From Glandiceps talaboti (taxonomy: Eukaryota > Hemichordata > Enteropneusta > Spengelidae), in the NCBI RefSeq assembly GCF_964340395.1, contig NC_135559.1, positions 24,508,494 through 24,572,493 of the forward strand: a stretch of 64,000 nucleotides of DNA. Reading direction: 5' to 3'. Of this stretch, positions 12,146-24,304 are shown in pieces. Position 1 is the stretch's first letter. The number at the start of each line of letters is the position of its first letter. The notes under the pieces were generated by a model. It saw only the letters and a program-made list of their open reading frames with translations. It ran no database searches and was not told where the DNA came from. Both the position numbers and the translations under genes were made by a program.

Positions 12146-14220
12146 TGACCACACTGTACAAATATACCTACCACATCTAATGCTTTTAGCTATGATGACC
12201 ACATTGTACAAATATACCTACCACATCTAATGCTTGTAGCTATGATGACCACATTGTACAAATATACCTACCACATCTAATGCTTTTAGCTATGATGACC
12301 ACATTGTACAAATATACCTATCACATCTAATGCTTTTAGCTATGATGACCACACTGTACAAATATACCTACCACATCTAATGCTTTTAGCCATGATGACC
12401 ACACTACAAATATACCTACCACATCTAATGCTTTTAGCTATGATGACCACATTGTACAAATATACCTACCACATCTAATGCTTTTAGCTATGATGACCAC
12501 ATTGTACAAATATAGCTACCACATCTAATGCTTTTAGCTATGATGACCACACTGTACAAATATACCTACCACATCTAATGCTTTTAGCTATGATGACCAC
12601 ACTACACTACAAATATACCTACCACATCTAATGCTTTTAGCTATGATGACCACATTGTACAAATATACCTACCACATCTAATGCTTGTAGCTATGATGAC
12701 CACATTGTACAAATATACCTACCACATCTAATGCTTTTAGCTATGATGACCACACTGTACAAATATACCTACCACATCTAATGCTTTTAGCCATGATGAC
12801 CACACTACAAATATACCTACCACATCTAATGCTTTTAGCTTTGATGACCACACTGTACAAATATACCTACCACATCTAATGCTTTTAGCTTTGATGACCA
12901 CACTACAAATATACCTACCACATCTAATGCTTTTAGCTTTGATGACCACACTACAAATATACCTACCACATCTAATGCTTTTAGCTATGATGACCACATT
13001 GTAAAAATATACCTACCACATCTAATGCTTTTAGTTTTGATGACCACACTGTACAAATATACCTACCACATCTAATGCTTTTAGCTATGATGACCACATT
13101 GTACAAATATACCTACCACATCTAATGCTTTTAGCTATGATGACCACACTGTACAAATATACCTACCACATCTAATGCTTTTAGCTATGATGACCACATT
13201 GTACAAATATACCTACCACATCTAATGCTTTTAGCTATGATGACCACACTACAAATATACCTACCACATCTAATGCTTTTAGCTATGATGACCACACTGT
13301 ACAAATATACCTACCACATCTAATGCTTTTAGCTATGATGACCACACTGTACAAATATACCTACCACATCTAATGCTTTTAGCCATGATGACCACACTAC
13401 AAATATACCTACCACATCTAATGCTTTTAGCTATGATGACCACATTGTACAAATATACCTACCACATCTAATGCTTTTAGCTATGATGACCACACTGTAC
13501 AAATATACCTACCACATCTAATGCTTTTAGCTATGATGACCACATTGTACAAATATACCTACCACATCTAATGCTTGTAGCTATGATGACCACATTGTAC
13601 AAATATACCTACCACATCTAATGCTTTTAGCTATGATGACCACTGTACAAATATACCTACCACATCTAATGCTTTTAGCCATGATGACCACACTACAAAT
13701 ATACCTACCACATCTAATGCTTTTAGCTATGATGACCACATTGTACAAATATACCTACCACATCTAATGCTTGTAGCTATGATGACCACATTGTACAAAT
13801 ATACCTACCACATCTAATGCTTTTAGCCATGATGACCACACTGTACAAATATACCTACCACATCTAATGCTTTTAGCCATGATGACCACATTGTACAAAT
13901 ATACCTACCACATCTAATGCTTTTAGCTATGATGACCACACTGTACAAATATACCTACCACATCTAATGCTTGTAGCTATGATGACCACATTGTACAAAT
14001 ATACCTACCACATCTAATGCTTGTAGCTATGATGACCACATTGTACAAATATACCTACCACATCTAATGCTTGTAGCTATGATGACCACATTGTACAAAT
14101 ATACCTACCACATCTAATGCTTTTAGCTTTGATGACCACACTGTACAAATATACCTACCACATCTAATGCTTTTAGCTATGATGACCACATTGTACAAAT
14201 ATACCTACCACATCTAATGC
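12146..14220. repeat. 50-bp satellite array, about 42 copies
   Basis: The unit contains 'gatgaccacattgtacaaat', 'atacctaccacatctaatgc' and 'ttttagcta'. Recurrent variants include cattg/cactg, cttttagc/cttgtagc, and a shorter form lacking GTAC. Variants are shared between distant units, which indicates homogenisation. The array lies in the host-gene intron. Open frames through it are by-products. Confidence 0.95.
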
Positions 14221-14399
14221 AGCAAAGTGAACAAAGTAGAGCACGTCATGGGCTCAAGCTAGGATGATGGTGATGGATAACATCTTCATATATTTCACAG
14301 ACAATCATTAATCTTTTGTAAGGTGATAATGAAGACAGTTATAAACATGTCCATTTCATTGATGATGCTGTGTTCACACATTAAGTGTTTCAATCTATA

Positions 14400-14815
14400 T
14401 GGGTTTGTGTATATTTGGGAAGTTATTGTGTAATCAGTGTATATTTGGGAAGTTATTGTGTAATCAGTGTACATTTGGAAGTTATTGTGTAATCAGTGTA
14501 TATTTGGGAAGTTATTGTGTAATCAGTGTATATTTGGGAAGTTATTGTGTAATCAGTGTATATTTGGGAAGTTATTGTGTAATCAGTGTATATTTGGGAA
14601 GTTATTGTGTAATCAGTGTATATTTGGGAAGTTATTGTGTAATCAGTGTACATTTGGGAAGTTATTGTGTAATCAGTGTATATTTGGGAAGCTATTGTGT
14701 AATCAGTGTATATTTGGGAAGTTATTGTGTAATCAGTGTATATTTGGGAAGTTGTCGTGTAATCAGTGTACATTTGGGAAGTTATTGTGTAATCAACTTG
14801 TATATTTGGGAACTT
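14400..14815. repeat. 30-bp satellite array, about 13 copies
   Basis: The unit combines 'gttattgtgtaatcagtgta' and 'tatttgggaa' with very few substitutions. Because 30 is a multiple of three, the array stays open in several frames on both strands. I do not regard these as genes. The 180 bp before it (14221-14399) holds nothing recognised. Confidence 0.95.
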
Positions 14816-14869
14816 AAGTTATTAACCTTTGTGGGTTTTTGGTAAATGAGTGTACAATGTAGTACAGGT

Positions 14870-15905
14870 AATGTTTTTATTCACTTGCCTAACCATCCCT
14901 GTTGTTATGTTGGCAATATACACTATCATTTGGCTGTTGCTATTCTGTAGTCTTATTGATAAGCATATTTGCTTACATTTTTGGACTGTTTATTCACTTG
15001 TCTATTAATTCTTGTTCTCATCTTTGCAATAGACACATTTTGGAATCCTTTTCACTTGCCTCCCCTTCCCAGTTTTCATCTTTGCGATATAAACCACCAT
15101 TTTACTGTTGCTATGGGAGTGGCTTGTTGCTATGTAAATTTGCATACATTTAAACAAATCTTTATTTAAACTTACCTACATGTACCCATTCATCCCTGTT
15201 GTTATCTTTATAATACGCATCATCATTTCACTGTTGCTAAAGGTGTAGTCATGGTTGCTAGGGCCAGTTTTGTTAAAATGTTTTGAAGAATACATGTAAG
15301 TGCAGAATAACACATATGCCTACCAAGTTTCAGCTCATTCCCCATGTAGTTTTTGAGACATAAGTTTTTGACTAAAGTTGAGATTTTTAGAACTATTTTT
15401 CATATTGCCTATGGGCTTATCATGTTGTGAATTCACCTTTATCTGCACATCCCAAGATGCATCCCCATTAAATATTAGTTCAATCTGTTCAATAATCTTG
15501 GAATTATGGATTTTTGACCGAACAGACACATCTTCTGACCTGATTTGCATATCACTGATGGAATAATCATGTTATGGAGAATTCTTAATCTAAACACTCT
15601 TAAGAACATTCCCAGTAAATTTTAGCCTAATCAGCTCAGTAGTTTTGGAATGATAGATTTCTGACCAAAAAGGCACATTTCTAGACCTAATTTGCATATC
15701 ATTGATGGGATCATCATGTCATATACAATTCTTAATCTAAACTCCCTAAGGATATTTCCACCAAATTTCAGACTAATCTGCCCAATATTTTTTGAGTTTA
15801 AGTTTTTTTGACCAAAACCACATTTTTTTACCCAAATAACACAGCCATGGTAAGATAATTTTGATTTGAATAATTTCCCAACTAGACACCCAAGGTAATA
15901 CATGT
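14870..15905 (+). mobile_element. Family B copy in the intron
   Basis: The 5' part repeats 'ggctgttgctattctgtag'-type modules. Three or more core units follow ('cctaatttgcatatcattga', 'cagactaatctgcccaatat'). It ends at 'aactagacacccaaggtaat', directly before the 44-bp array, without its usual microsatellite. Antisense to the host gene. Confidence 0.7.
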
Positions 15906-15927
15906 ATAACCATAATTAGTACCTATG

Positions 15928-18062
15928 TATGTGAAGAAATTTAATTTGTATCTACAATATCAATAACTATAATTATATGTGAAGAAACTTAGTATGTATC
16001 TACAATACCAATACTTTAATATGTGAAGAAACTTAGTATGTATCTACAATACCAATACTTTACTATGTGAAGAAACTTAGTATGTATCTACAATACCAAT
16101 ACTTTAATATGTGAAGAAACTTAGTATGTATCTACAATACCAATCCTTTAATATGTCAAGAAACTTAGTATGTATCTACAATACCAATACTTTAATATGT
16201 GAAGAAACTTAGTATGTATCTACAATACCAATACTTTAATATGTGAAGAAACTTAGTATGTATCTACAATACCAATACTTTAATATGCAAAGAAACTTAG
16301 TATGTATCTACAATACCAATACTTTACTATGTGAAGAAACTTAGTATGTATCTACAATACCAATACTTTAATATGTGAAGAAACTTAGTATGTATCTACA
16401 ATACCAATCCTTTAATATGTCAAGAAACTTAGTATGTATCTACAATACCAATACTTTAATATGTGAAGAAACTTAGTATGTATCTACAATACCAATCCTT
16501 TAATATGTGAAGAAACTTAGTATGTATCTACAATACCAATCCTTTAATATGTGAAGAAACTTAGTATGTATCTACAATACCAATACTTTAATATGTGAAG
16601 AAACTTAGTATGTATCTACAATACCAATACTTTAATATGTGAAGAAACTTAGTATGTATCTACAATACCAATACTTTAATATGTGAAGAAACTTAGTATG
16701 TATCTACAATACCAATACTTTAATATGTGAAGAAACTTAGTATGTATCTACAATACCAATCCTTTAATATGTGAAGAAACTTAGTATGTATCTACAATAC
16801 CAATACTTTAATATGTGAAGAAACTTAGTATGTATCTACAATACCAATACTTTAATATGTGAAGAAACTTAATATGTATCTACAATACCAATCCTTTAAT
16901 ATGTCAAGAAACTTAGTATGTATCTACAATACCAATACTTTAATATGTGAAGAAACTTAGTATGTATCTACAATACCAATACTTTACTATGTGAAGAAAC
17001 TTAGTATGTATCTACAATACCAATACTTTAATATGTGAAGAAACTTAGTATGTATCTACAATACCAATATTTTACTATGTGAAGAAACTTAGTATGTATC
17101 TACAATACCAATACTTTAATATGTCAAGAAACTTAGTATGTATCTACAATACCAATACTTTAATATGTGAAGAAACTTAGTATGTATCTACAATACCAAT
17201 ACTTTAATATGTGAAGAAACTTAGTATGTATCTACAATACCAATACTTTAATATGTGAAGAAACTTAGTATGTATCTACAATACCAATACTTTAATATGT
17301 GAAGAAACTTAATATGTATCTACAATACCAATACTTTAATATGTCAAGAAACTTAGTATGTATCTACAATACCAATACTTTAATATGTGAAGAAACTTAG
17401 TATGTATCTACAATACCAATACTTTAATATGTGAAGAAACTTAGTATGTATCTACAATACCAATACTTTAATATGTCAAGAAACTTAGTATGTATCTACA
17501 ATACCAATACTTTAATATGTCAAGAAACTTAGTATGTATCTACAATACCAATACTTTAATATGTGAAGAAACTTAGTATGTATCTACAATACCAATACTT
17601 TAATATGTGAAGAAACTTAGTATGTATCTACAATACCAATACTTTAATATGTCAAGAAACTTAGTATGTATCTACAATACCAATACTTTAATATGTGAAG
17701 AAACTTAGTATGTATCTACAATACCAATACTTTAATATGCAAAGAAACTTAGTATGTATCTACAATACCAATACTTTAATATGTGAAGAAACTTAGTATG
17801 TATCTACAATACCAATATTTTACTATGTGAAGAAACTTAGTATGTATCTACAATACCAATACTTTAATATGTCAAGAAACTTAGTATGTATCTACAATAC
17901 CAATACTTTAATATGTGAAGAAACTTAGTATGTATCTACAATACCAATACTTTAATATGTCAAGAAACTTAGTATGTATCTACAATACCAATACTTTAAT
18001 ATGCAAAGAAACTTAGTATGTATCTACAATACCAATACTTTAATATGTGAAGAAACTTAATA
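15928..18062. repeat. 44-bp satellite array, about 48 copies
   Basis: The unit contains 'aatatgtgaagaaacttagt' and 'atgtatctacaataccaata', followed by cttt. Common variants are gtgaag/gtcaag/gcaaag, ttaat/ttact and atactt/atcctt. The array starts with diverged units and ends abruptly at 18062. Confidence 0.95.
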
Positions 18063-18167
18063 TTCTACAATATTAAAATACAAATGAACAGTTAGAGAAA
18101 TACACATATTTTAGCAACAACTGTGGAAGTGGTCATATAGTCTCACGAGTCTCAACTGTTAATATTT

Positions 18168-19007
18168 AAGTGGCCATACCAATGAGAAATAGGTATTTGG
18201 AATTTTAATAAATAAAACAACTTCACAACAAATTGTGTTCTACCTAAATGGTGACATGATTTAAAAGAAATAAGTGGCAACAAATAATCCTAAAAAGTGT
18301 CTGTGACATGCAGGAAATTGCTGGATTTTGACAATTGACTATGAAGGACAAAATCAAGAAAGTTACATCTAACAATACAGGGCTGTACACTTGAATGGAA
18401 TCTCCACATACTAAAGTGTTTGGGTTATGCAGTAAATCATGATTGTTTACTACAAATTTAGAAATCACATCGTTAAAAGTTATGTAAGCACCAAAAGAAA
18501 TGTTACAGTATATCATTCTTTTTTTCTTATTCCGCATTACCTTTAGACATCAATTTGAAAGAAATTCAGACAAGCTGTATAAATGCTAGACTGTCAGCAA
18601 TTTGCAAGAAATAGCTCAATTTTGATAACTGACCCTGAAGGGCAAGGTTAAGGCCAAAAGGTTAATGTCTTACAAGAAAGCTTGTATGTGATTATATAGG
18701 TTAGACAGTTGAATGGACTTGAATGTATTGAAGTTTTTGAGTTATGTAGTAATACATTAATTTGTTACTTCAAATATGACCGCCATTCAGTAAAAAGTAA
18801 TATGAGCATGAAAAATAATCCTTGTGTATATTATACAACCTGTGGACATGATTTCAAAGAAATTTGCAACAAATAAAAACAACAAAGTGTCTGTAAAAGG
18901 CAATGAAATGGCTGGATTTTGATAATTGACCCTGAAATCTTGTATCAGATAATAGGAGGGCAGACACTAAATTGACTCTCTATGTCTTATAGTGTTTGAG
19001 TTATGCC
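18168..19007 (+). mobile_element. Family D repeat with core units of about 290 bp
   Basis: About three diverged units recur. Shared features are 'gacatgatttaaaagaaat', 'gcaggaaattgctggatttt', 'gataattgaccctgaa', 'gaagtttttgagttatg' and 'atgaccgccattc'. The last unit passes directly into the 22-bp array, whose unit resembles the 'atatgaccgccattcagta' stretch of the core. No gene is present. Confidence 0.6.
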
Positions 19008-19512
19008 ATAAATATGGCTGCCATTCTGTATAAATATGGCTGCCATTCTGTATAAATATGGAAGCCATTCAGTATAAACATGGCTGCCATTCGATATAAA
19101 TATGGCTGCCATTCGATATAAATATGGCTGCCATTCGATATAAATATGGCTGCCATTCGGTATAAATATGGCTGCCATTTGGTATAAATATGGCTGCCAT
19201 TCGGTATAAATATGATTGCCATTCGGTATAAATATGGCTGCCATTCGGTATAAATATGGCTGCCATTCGGTATAAATATGGCTGCCATTCGGTATAAATA
19301 TGGCTGCCATTCGGTATAAATATGGCTGTCATTCGGTATAAATATGGCTGCCATTCGGTATAAATATGGCTGCCATTCGATATAAATATGGCTGCCATTC
19401 GATATAAATATGGCTGCCATTCAGTATAAATATGGCTGCCATTCGATATAAATATGGCTGCAATTCGGTATAAATATGGCTGCCATTCGGTATAAATATG
19501 ACTGGCATTCGG
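19008..19512. repeat. 22-bp satellite array, about 23 copies
   Basis: The unit is 'tataaatatggctgccattc' plus gg or ga. It appears to be a local expansion of a segment of the family D core that also reads atatgaccgccattcagta. ATGGCTGCCAT is nearly palindromic. All three minus-strand frames stay open; this is a property of the unit and not evidence of a gene. Confidence 0.95.
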
Positions 19513-19640
19513 TCAAATTTGCATATGTTGCAAAACAAAGTGATATGTGCCAATTTGAAAAAAAAATTGAATGTTGTATTTCTGAGGAATGACATATTAC
19601 AGACGGAGTCCATTGTAATAGATCCCCTTCAAGGGACTGA
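19513..19640 (+). mobile_element. Family D 3' end
   Basis: It continues from the 22-bp array with 'tctgaggaatgacatattac', a very short 'agacggagtcc' microsatellite remnant and 'ccattgtaatagatcccctt', then 'caagggactgaa', a degenerate form of the terminal hairpin seen at 8931-8958. Confidence 0.6.
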
Positions 19641-19818
19641 AAACAGTTAGTCCCAAGTAAAAGAATAAGCCCAACTAATGCTTATGGCTCCACTGAGAAA
19701 ATAATACTAATTGATGAACATGAGGTTCAAACACTGTTTTCACGAAGCTATAATGACTCTAGAATTCATACATATGATTTTACTTTGTTTTCACTAATTC
19801 AATAAGACAGTTTCTTAC

Positions 19819-20092
19819 CTTTGAAAATGACAGTGACATTTTCTGTTGCATCAGTAAATGGTCCGCCACCAATCTGAACCAGACACACAAACATATGCTC
19901 TACACCAGCGGTAAGGTTGGACACTGTGATCTTGGATGTTAGGTAATATGTCTTATTTGTCTTATTTAAGGCTAGGTAATATTTTTCTTCATTGAATGGA
20001 GGAGTGGGATAATAAGGACCCGTAGATGGACAGATACAGTTGTGACTTGTCACATCACACCACCATAACTTCATAACATAATTATGAACAAC
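19819..20092 (-). CDS. Exon: second half of an Ig domain
   Basis: Middle visible exon of the minus-strand Ig gene (274 bp). The acceptor (caactttaccag) precedes 20092. The donor is AAAG|GTAAGA after 19819. It enters in phase 0, matching the phase-0 exit of the exon at 35302-35498, and leaves in phase 1. The peptide starts VVHNYVMKLWWCDVTSHNC and supplies the C-strand Trp. It then passes a Cys/Pro-rich loop, a KITVSNLTAG strand E region and the F-strand Cys in MFVCLVQ, and ends NVTVIFK at strand G. Four sequons (NKT twice, NLT, NVT) are present. It completes the Ig domain begun 15 kb upstream. The Ig assignment rests on the Cys-Trp-Cys spacing and the exon phases. Confidence 0.85.
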
Positions 20093-20712
20093 CTGGTAAA
20101 GTTGAAAACAAAATAATTTATTCTTAATGTTATACAGTCTGCATTGTCATCATTCTAAAAAATACCACCAATGACATTGTAGCACAACTGTACAGTTTTT
20201 AAAAAATATTTATTCATATGCTAGTCCATGCTAACAATAGCTGTTCATGTGCTGAATGACTATCTAGTTGAATATCCAACCATGTTGCTATCTTTGCGAT
20301 ATACGCAATCATTTGGCTGTTGCTATGGGCGTGGTCATGTTGTTAGATATATTTGAATACATTTTTAAATGTTTATTCATATGTCTATTTAATCCTCTTC
20401 TTATCATTGCAACTGATCATTTGGTTGTTGCTATTGGCATGGTCCTGTTGCTAAGCAAATTTACATACATTTTTTGAATGATTATTCAATTGGCTATTAA
20501 TCCCCATTGTTATGTTCACAATATATGTGATCATGTATAGCTGTTGCTATGGACGTGGTCTTGTTGATAGGCATATTTGCATACATTTTTTGAATATTTT
20601 TTTATTTGTCTACTATTCCCTGTTCTTATCTTTGCAATATATATCCTTAATAAACGATCAGAACTGATTTCAAAGTGCTGCCATGAAAACAAATACATTC
20701 TTTCATTCCACC

Positions 20713-20853
20713 ATGTCAAACCTCAACGCGAATCACATCCGGGTACCAGTTCTACTGCGAGTTCGAATTCAATCACTTGAATTTCCGTTAAAATTTAGTC
20801 GTCTGAAGATCGCATTCAAGCGTGAAACTCTGAGTAACGGCTCCGTACCATAA
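20713..20853 (+). CDS. Small unrecognised open frame (46 residues)
   Basis: ATG to TAA, starting MSNLNANHIRVPVLLRVRI. The segment is richer in CpG than its surroundings and lies inside the host intron on the opposite strand. I recognise no family, ribosome-binding context or splice sites. It may be a leftover of an older insertion, or chance. Confidence 0.12.
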   Translation: MSNLNANHIRVPVLLRVRIQSLEFPLKFSRLKIAFKRETLSNGSVP

Positions 20854-21350
20854 CTTGTGTATTTTGTGTAATACAGCTCTTACTTCTCAGTATTACCTCT
20901 TACACTGAATTAGTATATATATATATATATCTTTGTGAAATACACCACCGTTTGGATGTTGCTATGGGGTGTGGTCATGGTTGCTAGGGGTATTTGCATA
21001 CATTTTTTGAATGTTTATTCACTTGTCTACCAGATGATGATGTTATTTGGCCATTTGGTTGTTACTAAGGGCGTAGTTTTGGAATTGAAGATTTTTGAAC
21101 AAAAAAGACAAATTTTTAGCCCTAATTTGCATATCACTGATGGAATCACCATGTTGCAAACAATTCTTAATCTAAAGACCCCTTAGAATATTCCAGTAGG
21201 TTTTCTGACCCAAAATCACATTTTTTGACCCAAAACACACACAGGTTGTAAGATCATTTTGATTTGAACAATTTTCCAATTAGACACCAAAGGTAATACA
21301 TCCACTAAATATCATGGCAATCGGTCCAGCAGTTTTTGACTTTATAGTTG

Positions 21351-21353
<3 letters not shown>

Positions 21354-21381
<28 letters not shown>

Positions 21382-21399
21382 CCACACACACACACACAC

Positions 21400-21430
<31 letters not shown>

Positions 21431-21450
21431 GGCAGACAGACAGACAGACA
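21354..21450. repeat. (CA)n(CAGA)n microsatellite
   Basis: CA dinucleotides change into GACA tetranucleotides at the 3' end of the family B element. The next 380 bp (21507-21832) show no recognised feature. Confidence 0.95.
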
Positions 21451-21832
21451 AATACTTCGCGATACCTATGTCACTACTGAACCTAATCAGTTCAGTTGTG
21501 CTAAAAAAAGTAATTTTTGTAAGGAAAGAACATAAACAATGAACAAAAACAACAATTTGTAAAGAAATGTGGCCAATTTCAAGCCCCGGGGCCAGGACAT
21601 ATGAGACTAGGTGTACAAAGACTCCCTATGTAAATGTAAAAACACAACCAATGAGATCAAAACTGACAGATGCTGATCTGATTAGTGGGTCTATATCTTT
21701 TGGATCACCTTTTTTATATGAATACTCAAGAAGTATATGTCAGATAAGAAATCTTTATTGAAGTATATAAAAAGATGGGTCAGATAAGAAATTGAAAACA
21801 CTTGTGGAAAGAGTAATAAAAGCATCAATGGC

Positions 21833-22391
21833 ATTGTAGCACAACTGTTGACAGTAAACTTTAATTTTCTGTAATGATTATGTGGTCTTGTTGCTAGCCA
21901 TATTTGCATACATTTTTTTGAAGATTTATTCCCATGCCTACCCATCCATGGTTTTATATGTTACTATGGGCATGGTCTTGTTGCTAGACATATTTGCATA
22001 CATTTTTTTGAAGATTTATTCCCATGCCTAAAAATGTACCTATCCATGGTGTCATATCTTAATCATTTAACTGTTACTATTGGCATAATGTTGTTGCTAG
22101 GCATATCTACATACAATTTGGCAATGTTCAGTGATTTACCTTCCTGTCACTGGTGTTATTTTGGCATTATATGTCATTGTTTACCTGTTGCTGTGCACAT
22201 GTCTTATTGCTAAGGGCATTTACATATTTTAAAATGTTTATTCAATTGCCTACCTATCCCTGTTGTTATAATTGTAAAAAACCCTATCATCTGACTTGCT
22301 AGAACCATAACCAAATTTCATCCCCAGTAGTTTGAGAGGTAAAGTTTGATACCAATATTATTTGCATTATCCACAAGACAGACAGAGACAA

Positions 22392-22423
<32 letters not shown>

Positions 22424-22440
22424 TGGCACTGTTCAGTAGA
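21833..22440 (+). mobile_element. Family B copy in the intron
   Basis: It starts with 'cattgtagcacaactgttga' and continues through repeated 'tggtcttgttgctagacata' modules to a (GACA)n tract at 22377-22422. The family's late core unit is absent. Confidence 0.7.
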
Positions 22441-22485
22441 GTCAAACTGAACTACACTCTTCTTACTTACAGCATGGTCAATTTA

Positions 22486-23602
22486 ATTAAACCCTGAATG
22501 GGTTTGAACTCCAACCACAGTAGTAAGAGACAAGTTACCACTCGGCCACTGACAACCCTGAATGGGTTTGAACCCCAACCACAGTAGTAAGAGACAAGTG
22601 GTTTAACCACTCGGCCACTGACAACCCTGAATGGGTTTGAACCCCAACCACAGTAGTAAGAGACAAGTGGTTTAACCACTCGGCCACTGACAACCCTGAA
22701 TGGGTTTGAACCCCAACCACAGTGATAACAGGCAAGTGAGTGGTTTAACCACTTGGCCACCGACAACCCTGAATGGGTTTGAACCCCAACCACAGTGTTA
22801 AGAGACAAGTGGTTTAACCACTCGGCCACTGACAACCCTGAATGGGTTTGAACCCCAACCACAGTGATAAGAGGCAAGTGGTTTAACTACTCGGCCACCG
22901 ACAACCCTGAATGGGTTTGAACCCCGACCACAGTGATAAGAGGCAAGTGGTTTAACCACTCGGCCATGGACAACCCTGAATGAGTTCGAACCCCAACCAC
23001 AGTAGTAAGAGACAAGTGGTTTAACCACTCGGCCACTGACAACCCTGAATGGGTTTGAACCCCAACCACAGTGTTAAGAGACAAGTGGTTTAACCACACG
23101 GCCACTGACAACCCTGAATGGGTTTGAACCCCAACCACAGTAGTAAGAGACAAGTGGTTTTACCACTCGGCCACTGACAACCCTGAATGGGTTTGAACCC
23201 CAACCACAGTAGTAAGAGACAAGTGGTTTAACCACTCAGCCACTGACAACCCTGAATGGGTTTGAACCCCAACCACAGTGATAAGAGACAAGTGGTTTAA
23301 CCACTCAGCCACTGACAACCCTGAATGGGTTTGAACCCAAACCACAGTAGTAAGGGACAAGTGGTTTAACCACTCAGCCACTGGCAACCCTGAATGGGTT
23401 TGAACCCCAACCACAGTAGTAAGGGACAAGTGGTTTAACCACTTGGTCACTGACAACCCTGAATGGGTTTGAACCCCAACCACAGTAGTAAGAGGCAAGT
23501 GGTTTAACCACTCAGCCACTGACAACCCTGAATGGGTTTGAACCCAAACCACAGTAGTAAGAGGCAAGTGGTTTAACCACTCGGCCACTGACAACCCTGA
23601 AT
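22486..23602 (-). repeat. 69-bp tRNA-like satellite with Pol III A and B boxes, about 16 copies
   Basis: Read on the minus strand, each unit starts GTCAGTGGCCGAGTGGTTAA and later contains GGGGTTCAAACCC. The first contains an A-box-like TGGCCGAGTGG; the second a B-box-like GGTTCAAACC, one unit having GGTTCGAAC. The two start about 43 nt apart, the spacing found in tRNA genes. AACCAC and GTGGTT could form an anticodon-arm-like stem between them. The 5' part resembles tRNA-Leu/Ser type heads and the middle (CTTGTCTCTTACTACTGTGG) resembles tRNA-derived SINE heads. A proper acceptor stem is missing, so the units are not functional tRNAs. No TTTT terminator occurs within the unit. Confidence 0.85.
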
Positions 23603-23700
23603 ACGGCGTATTCCGGTTATCGAACTTCCGGTTGTTTCGCAGGAAAGTATCGCGAGAGGGCGCACCATATCTGACAAAGTGAGGGCCAGAATTTTCGTCA

Positions 23701-24075
23701 TGGCATCTAATAGTATGGCGATGTATGAAGCTGTCAACAAAATGGGCGTAAAAGAACTCCGTGCATTCATAAAAGAGTGGAAAATTACTACTTCTAAATC
23801 TACTAGATATCGCCAGAAATGCTGTCAACCTTGGTCTTGAAACACTAGAAAATGATAATTTTCTGAGAGAACGGAAGAGGAGACGAATAGTGGATGTCAA
23901 GCATCAAAAGATAGAACTAATCGACAGCGGAAACATTGAAAGTTGGACGGAGGACCTTCGAAATATACCCGATGTAGACATGATAAACATATTTCTTTAC
24001 CTTACTGGTGTCTGTTGCTTGACAAAAGAACGATTAGAAAATTACAAATCTGACAACAGCTTCCAATCTGATTAA
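23701..24075 (+). pseudogene. ISL2EU-associated ORF fragment, frameshifted and truncated
   Basis: The frame starts MASNSMAMYEAVNKMGVKEL at 23701, with a SAP-like helix (VKELRAFIKEWKI). A one-base shift near 23808 moves the reading to the frame that continues DIARNAVNLGLETLEND and then VDMINIFLYLTGVC, LTKERLENYKS. The last part resembles the TKExLKxYKS motif seen near the N-terminus of ISL2EU/YqaJ-type proteins. The frame then stops inside a MITE inserted at 24065. About 120 residues survive out of a much longer expected protein. The family assignment is from motif resemblance only. Confidence 0.5.
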
Positions 24076-24304
24076 AATCCGATGTAGATGTTGGCTGATC
24101 GTTCATTGCTATTTTACCGTCGTTATTTTGTCTGAATTGACCTTCTTGGTACATGTTTACATTTTTTAGCTTGCCTGATCGCCTCCTCTACGATCAGGCT
24201 AAAAAATATAAACATGTACCAAGAAAAATAATATCAGGCAAAATAACGAAGGTAAAATAGTAATGAACGATTAGCCGACATCTACATAGGATTTTAATCA
24301 GATT
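24065..24304. mobile_element. Fold-back MITE inserted in the transposon ORF
   Basis: A 240-bp near-palindrome starts AATCTGATTAAAATCC and ends GGATTTTAATCAGATT. The arms are about 110 bp and contain 'gatgtagatgttggctgat' and 'ggtacatgtttaca'. The target sequence aacagcttcc occurs just before (24055-24064) and just after (24306-24315), which suggests a target duplication of about 10 bp. The insertion supplies the stop codon of the interrupted frame. Confidence 0.8.

Larger units (their letters stand above)
20177..21506 (+). mobile_element. Family B copies, composite, with both terminal motifs
   Basis: The left end carries 'cattgtagcacaactg' and the right end 'ttcagttgtgctaaaa', so AGCACAACTG and CAGTTGTGCT form an inverted terminal pair. 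Between them lie several 'ggctgttgctatgggcgtgg' modules, one core unit and a (CA)n(GACA)n microsatellite at 21354-21450. A non-family segment at about 20650-20930 interrupts it. Confidence 0.65.

Noticed and set aside
14399-14845. Open frames repeating 'CIFGKLLCNQ' and 'YTDYTITSQI'
   Set aside because: They are translations of a 30-bp satellite; both strands are open equally.
18987-19613. Open frames repeating 'GSHIYTEWQPYLYRMAAIFI'
   Set aside because: All three minus frames of the 22-bp satellite give similar frames, so none is specific.
22486-23602. Array of functional tRNA genes or a CRISPR array
   Set aside because: No acceptor stem can be formed, so the units are not tRNAs. Repeats without unique spacers in an animal genome are not CRISPR.
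23160-23900. 246-codon minus frame joining the transposon end and the 69-bp satellite
   Set aside because: It crosses the transposon boundary and has no relation to the plus-strand ORF remnant. A chance frame.
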